From NCBI GenBank assembly GCA_002394235.1, contig DGTF01000005.1:1-7667 (forward strand): a stretch of DNA of 7,667 nt. The letters are read 5' to 3'. Below, one piece after another: positions 5,688 through 7,667 of the stretch. Each line of letters starts with the position of its first letter. The first letter of the stretch is position 1. The stretch is from Eubacterium sp. UBA4343. GTDB taxonomy: Bacteria; Bacillota; Clostridia; Lachnospirales; Lachnospiraceae. Below the pieces are notes generated by a model. That model was not told the origin of the DNA, ran no database searches, and worked only from the letters and a program-made list of their open reading frames with translations. The translations under genes and the position numbers were made by a program.

Positions 5688-6683
5688 ATGAATGATGAGG
5701 TAAAAGAGATGACAAATGAGCTTGACAAGTTCATGAAGAATAAGGAGGCCACAAGCGAAAAGACGGAGGCTCTGGTCGAGGAGATGCTGAAAAGCTATCG
5801 GGAATATCCGGTCAGCACCCGTCTGAATGTGACAAATATCCTGAACCGGGAGACATTGATCGATGTGCTGCAGAAGGTGCGTGAGATCCTTTTTCCGGGA
5901 TATTATGACAACAGCAGGGTGCGGGCTGAATACGTGAAATATACAGTCGGCGAAAAAATTGAGTTTGTGCAGTATCATCTGACAAAGCAGGTGGCCATTG
6001 CGCTCGGCTCACAGGAAATCTGTGAGGAGTGTGAGCGGTCCGTTTTGCTGCAGAGGGCGGAGAAGATTGTCGATGATTTTCTCGATCAGCTTCCGAAGCT
6101 GCGGGAAATTCTTGCTACAGACATACAGGCTTTCTATGAAGGCGATCCTGCGGCATACAGTTTTGACGAAATTATCCTCAGCTATCCCGGCCTGATGGCA
6201 ATTACCGTCTACCGGATCGCCCATGAACTGTGGAATCTGAAGGTTCCGCTGATCCCGCGGATTATGACAGAATATGCGCATGGCAAGACGGGAATCGACA
6301 TTCATCCCGGCGCAACCATTGGAAAATATTTTTTCATCGATCACGGTACCGGCATCGTCATCGGCGAGACAACCGAGATCGGCGACCATGTCAAGATCTA
6401 TCAGGGCGTGACACTGGGCGGCCTGTCAACGAGAAAAGGACAGGCACTGAAGGGCGTGAAGCGGCATCCGACAATCGGCAACAATGTCACGATCTATTCC
6501 GGCACTTCAGTTCTTGGAGGGAATACTGTCATTGGTGACAATGTGACCATCGGTGGCAACACGTTTGTGGTCCGGTCGGTTCCCGCGGATATGAAGGTCA
6601 GCGCGAGGGCGCCGGAGCTTGAGTATTCACATGGCCCATCGCAGGGTGCCGACAAGGATACTTATTGGGATTTTGTAATTTGA
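5688..6683 (+). CDS. cysE: Serine O-acetyltransferase
   Basis: This 331-residue cytoplasmic enzyme acetylates L-serine with acetyl-CoA to O-acetylserine, the first step of cysteine synthesis. An alpha-helical N-terminal domain of about 200 residues precedes a left-handed beta-helix of hexapeptide repeats (about 202-300). The catalytic residues of the E. coli enzyme all have counterparts: D204 in DIHPGA (D143), H219 in FIDHGTG (H158) and H260 in KRHPTI (H193). The loop [15 protein letters not shown] is longer than in E. coli, as is the whole protein (331 versus 273). It ends in DFVI; a C-terminal Ile is what inserts into the CysK active site in the cysteine synthase complex, so such binding is plausible here. 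The ATG at 5688 has GAGGAGG 7 nt upstream. It follows mtnA by 38 bp and is probably cotranscribed with it. Confidence 0.93.
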   Translation: MNDEVKEMTNELDKFMKNKEATSEKTEALVEEMLKSYREYPVSTRLNVTNILNRETLIDVLQKVREILFPGYYDNSRVRAEYVKYTVGEKIEFVQYHLTKQVAIALGSQEICEECERSVLLQRAEKIVDDFLDQLPKLREILATDIQAFYEGDPAAYSFDEIILSYPGLMAITVYRIAHELWNLKVPLIPRIMTEYAHGKTGIDIHPGATIGKYFFIDHGTGIVIGETTEIGDHVKIYQGVTLGGLSTRKGQALKGVKRHPTIGNNVTIYSGTSVLGGNTVIGDNVTIGGNTFVVRSVPADMKVSARAPELEYSHGPSQGADKDTYWDFVI

Positions 6684-6721
6684 AGCGGACAGCGGCCGTG
6701 AAGAATAGGACGGGGATCTCA

Positions 6722-6769
6722 CTCTGTTTTGTCGGATGACAAAGGAAAGAGAGGGATCTCTGTCTTTTT
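6722..6769 (+). terminator. Possible intrinsic terminator after cysE
   Basis: Two competing hairpins lie 40-90 nt after the cysE stop: TTTGTC-GGAT-GACAAA (6728-6743), extendable by CTCT/AGAG, and AGAGA-GGGA-TCTCT (6748-6761). The second is followed within 3 nt by a T5 run (6765-6769). The stems are short and AU-rich, so termination may be partial. Confidence 0.4.
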
Positions 6770-6823
6770 GTGACGGAAAGAAAAATACAGAAATGAACAT
6801 TTTGTTGGAATTTTGTGGTTTTA

Positions 6824-6852
6824 TTGACATTTCGACCGGATACTCGTATACT
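6824..6852 (+). promoter_or_regulatory. Near-consensus sigma-A promoter of the GlcG-like gene
   Basis: A perfect TTGACA (6824-6829) and TATACT (6847-6852, 5 of 6) are separated by 17 nt. The start would be near 6859, leaving a leader of about 144 nt. A short palindrome ATAC-TC-GTAT (6840-6849) overlaps the spacer and -10 and could be a regulator site. Confidence 0.7.
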
Positions 6853-7002
6853 TGAAATGAAATGCAGAAGTCTGAGTGGCAGATTTTTAATGATCTGTCT
6901 GATATCATGATTTTTATGATATTACGGTATGTATGATACGGTGATGCGGACTGCCGCGTGCTTTGTGCGCTTGCAATCCGGCAGGTATTCCGGGGTGAAA
7001 GT
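6853..7002 (+). promoter_or_regulatory. Hairpin-containing leader of the GlcG-like gene
   Basis: The leader holds two successive hairpins. GGCAGAT (6878-6884) pairs with ATCTGTC (6893-6899), with one G-T pair. ATATCAT (6902-6908) pairs with ATGATAT (6916-6922) around GATTTTT. No U-run follows the second stem, and I recognise no riboswitch class. The region codes for nothing obvious: the GTG at 6958 in the downstream frame would extend the protein by 15 residues without a ribosome binding site. Confidence 0.35.
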
Positions 7003-7467
7003 ATGGATCAGAACAGGATGACGGAAAATATCGTGAGTCAGATCAGAGGCAGCATTCCTCTGAAGACGGCGAAGGTTCTTATGGACCGGGTGGAGGAATA
7101 TGCCAGGCAGAAGGGACTTGCCTGTGTCATTGCGGTCGATGATGCCCATGGCAATCCGATTGCGGTTCATGTGATGGAGGATGCCTTCCTCGTGAGTTAT
7201 GAGGTCGCGACCCAGAAGGCCTATACGGCGGTCGCGGTGAAGATGTCAACGATGCAGGTTCATGAGATGATACAGCCCGGAGGCACCTTCTACGGGCTTG
7301 AGTCCATGAACAACGGGAGAATCATCGGATTCGGCGGCGGCGTACCGTTGAAGATCGGAGACAAGATCGTCGGAGGCCTCGGCGTAAGCGGGGGAACCGG
7401 CGAGCAGGATAACGACGTGGCCGAGTATGGACTGAAGGCGTTCGCGGAGATTACCGGGCAGGTGTGA
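7003..7467 (+). CDS. GlcG/HbpS-family protein (heme-binding-like)
   Basis: This 154-residue protein belongs to the GlcG/HbpS family (PF03928), also found as the C-terminal domain of PduO. Typical features are the early strand VIAVDDAHGNPIAVHVM (42-58), the helix ATQKAYTAVAVKMST (69-83), then FYGLE (96-100), IIGFGGGVPLKIGDKIVGGLGVSGGTGEQDNDVA (107-140) and a C-terminal helix. The glycine-rich GGGVPL and GVSGG stretches are the family hallmark. Members bind heme or cobalamin-related ligands or accompany glycolate, diol or glycerol metabolism, and many have no known role. There is no signal peptide, so it is cytoplasmic. ATG 7003 is chosen for GGGGTG 5 nt upstream and because it gives the normal family length. 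It has its own promoter and terminator, so it appears monocistronic, and its neighbours do not suggest a partner. Confidence 0.85.
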   Translation: MDQNRMTENIVSQIRGSIPLKTAKVLMDRVEEYARQKGLACVIAVDDAHGNPIAVHVMEDAFLVSYEVATQKAYTAVAVKMSTMQVHEMIQPGGTFYGLESMNNGRIIGFGGGVPLKIGDKIVGGLGVSGGTGEQDNDVAEYGLKAFAEITGQV

Positions 7468-7612
7468 CGTGTTTCGGAGCCGAAGATCCCCGGACTTTTC
7501 ACATCGGGAGAGCTGCAGGTTCTCGGGATTGGAGTACTGAATCGTTACATCACATCATCTTTAGAATTTATAGAGCCGTTTAAAGAGTCGATTATAGAGT
7601 TGATGGAACATC
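7468..7612 (+). other. Long 3' untranslated stretch
   Basis: There are 145 nt between the GlcG-like stop and the terminator stem. Apart from small inverted repeats such as CGG-AG-CCG (7475-7482), I see no gene, promoter or family. It could be a long 3' UTR or hold a small RNA ending at the terminator. Confidence 0.35.
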
Positions 7613-7651
7613 ATGGCGGATGGATACTTTGTGTATCTCCGCCATTTTTTT
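7613..7651 (+). terminator. Strong intrinsic terminator
   Basis: ATGGCGGA (7613-7620) pairs with TCCGCCAT (7638-7645), and inside it GATAC (7623-7627) pairs with GTATC (7633-7637) around TTTGT, with only a TG bulge. A T7 run (7645-7651) follows at once. It ends plus-strand transcription of the GlcG-like gene. Confidence 0.9.
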
Positions 7652-7667
7652 ACGCGAACAGTGAGCC

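Noticed and set aside
6958..7002. GTG 6958 as start of the GlcG-like gene
   Set aside because: There is no ribosome binding site and the 15 extra residues lie outside the family's normal N-terminus. ATG 7003 has GGGGTG at good spacing.

Overview
The window looks like a chromosomal segment of a Gram-positive anaerobe of the Clostridia, plausibly Lachnospiraceae. This is inferred from strong AGGAGG-type ribosome binding sites, sigma-A promoters with 17-bp spacers, a Firmicutes-type TetR regulator, a pyrophosphate-type phosphofructokinase and moderate GC. No rRNA, tRNA, CRISPR array or intact transposase is visible.

Layout. Positions 1-363 hold no convincing gene but contain a perfect 20-bp inverted repeat followed by a degenerate tandem repeat. 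Positions 364-1643 are a two-gene minus-strand operon: a DUF1295 (steroid 5-alpha-reductase-like) membrane protein, then a small unrecognised membrane protein. Divergent from it is a TetR-family regulator (1845-2395, +). Its frame is broken by one base at an A6T4 tract, so the full-length 183-aa protein needs a -1 shift or a restored base. The gap between them holds a palindromic operator candidate lying in the spacer of the operon promoter. A long hairpin sits between the regulator and the convergent pfp gene (2635-3846, -).

The 699-bp gap between the divergent pfp and mtnA genes is the most unusual part. After a possible extended -10 promoter, positions 4138-4416 fold on paper into a nearly fully paired structure: a 14-bp closing stem around three long hairpins, then a smaller related hairpin module with the same ends. 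The loops are GAA or GAAA and the internal loops are purine-rich. It could be a structured leader or noncoding RNA, or a mobile palindromic element.

Downstream, mtnA (methylthioribose-1-phosphate isomerase) and cysE (serine O-acetyltransferase) are 38 bp apart on the plus strand and look like a small sulfur-metabolism operon: one gene for salvage of a SAM by-product, the other for the first step of cysteine synthesis. A separately promoted GlcG/HbpS-family gene follows and ends at a strong intrinsic terminator near the window edge.
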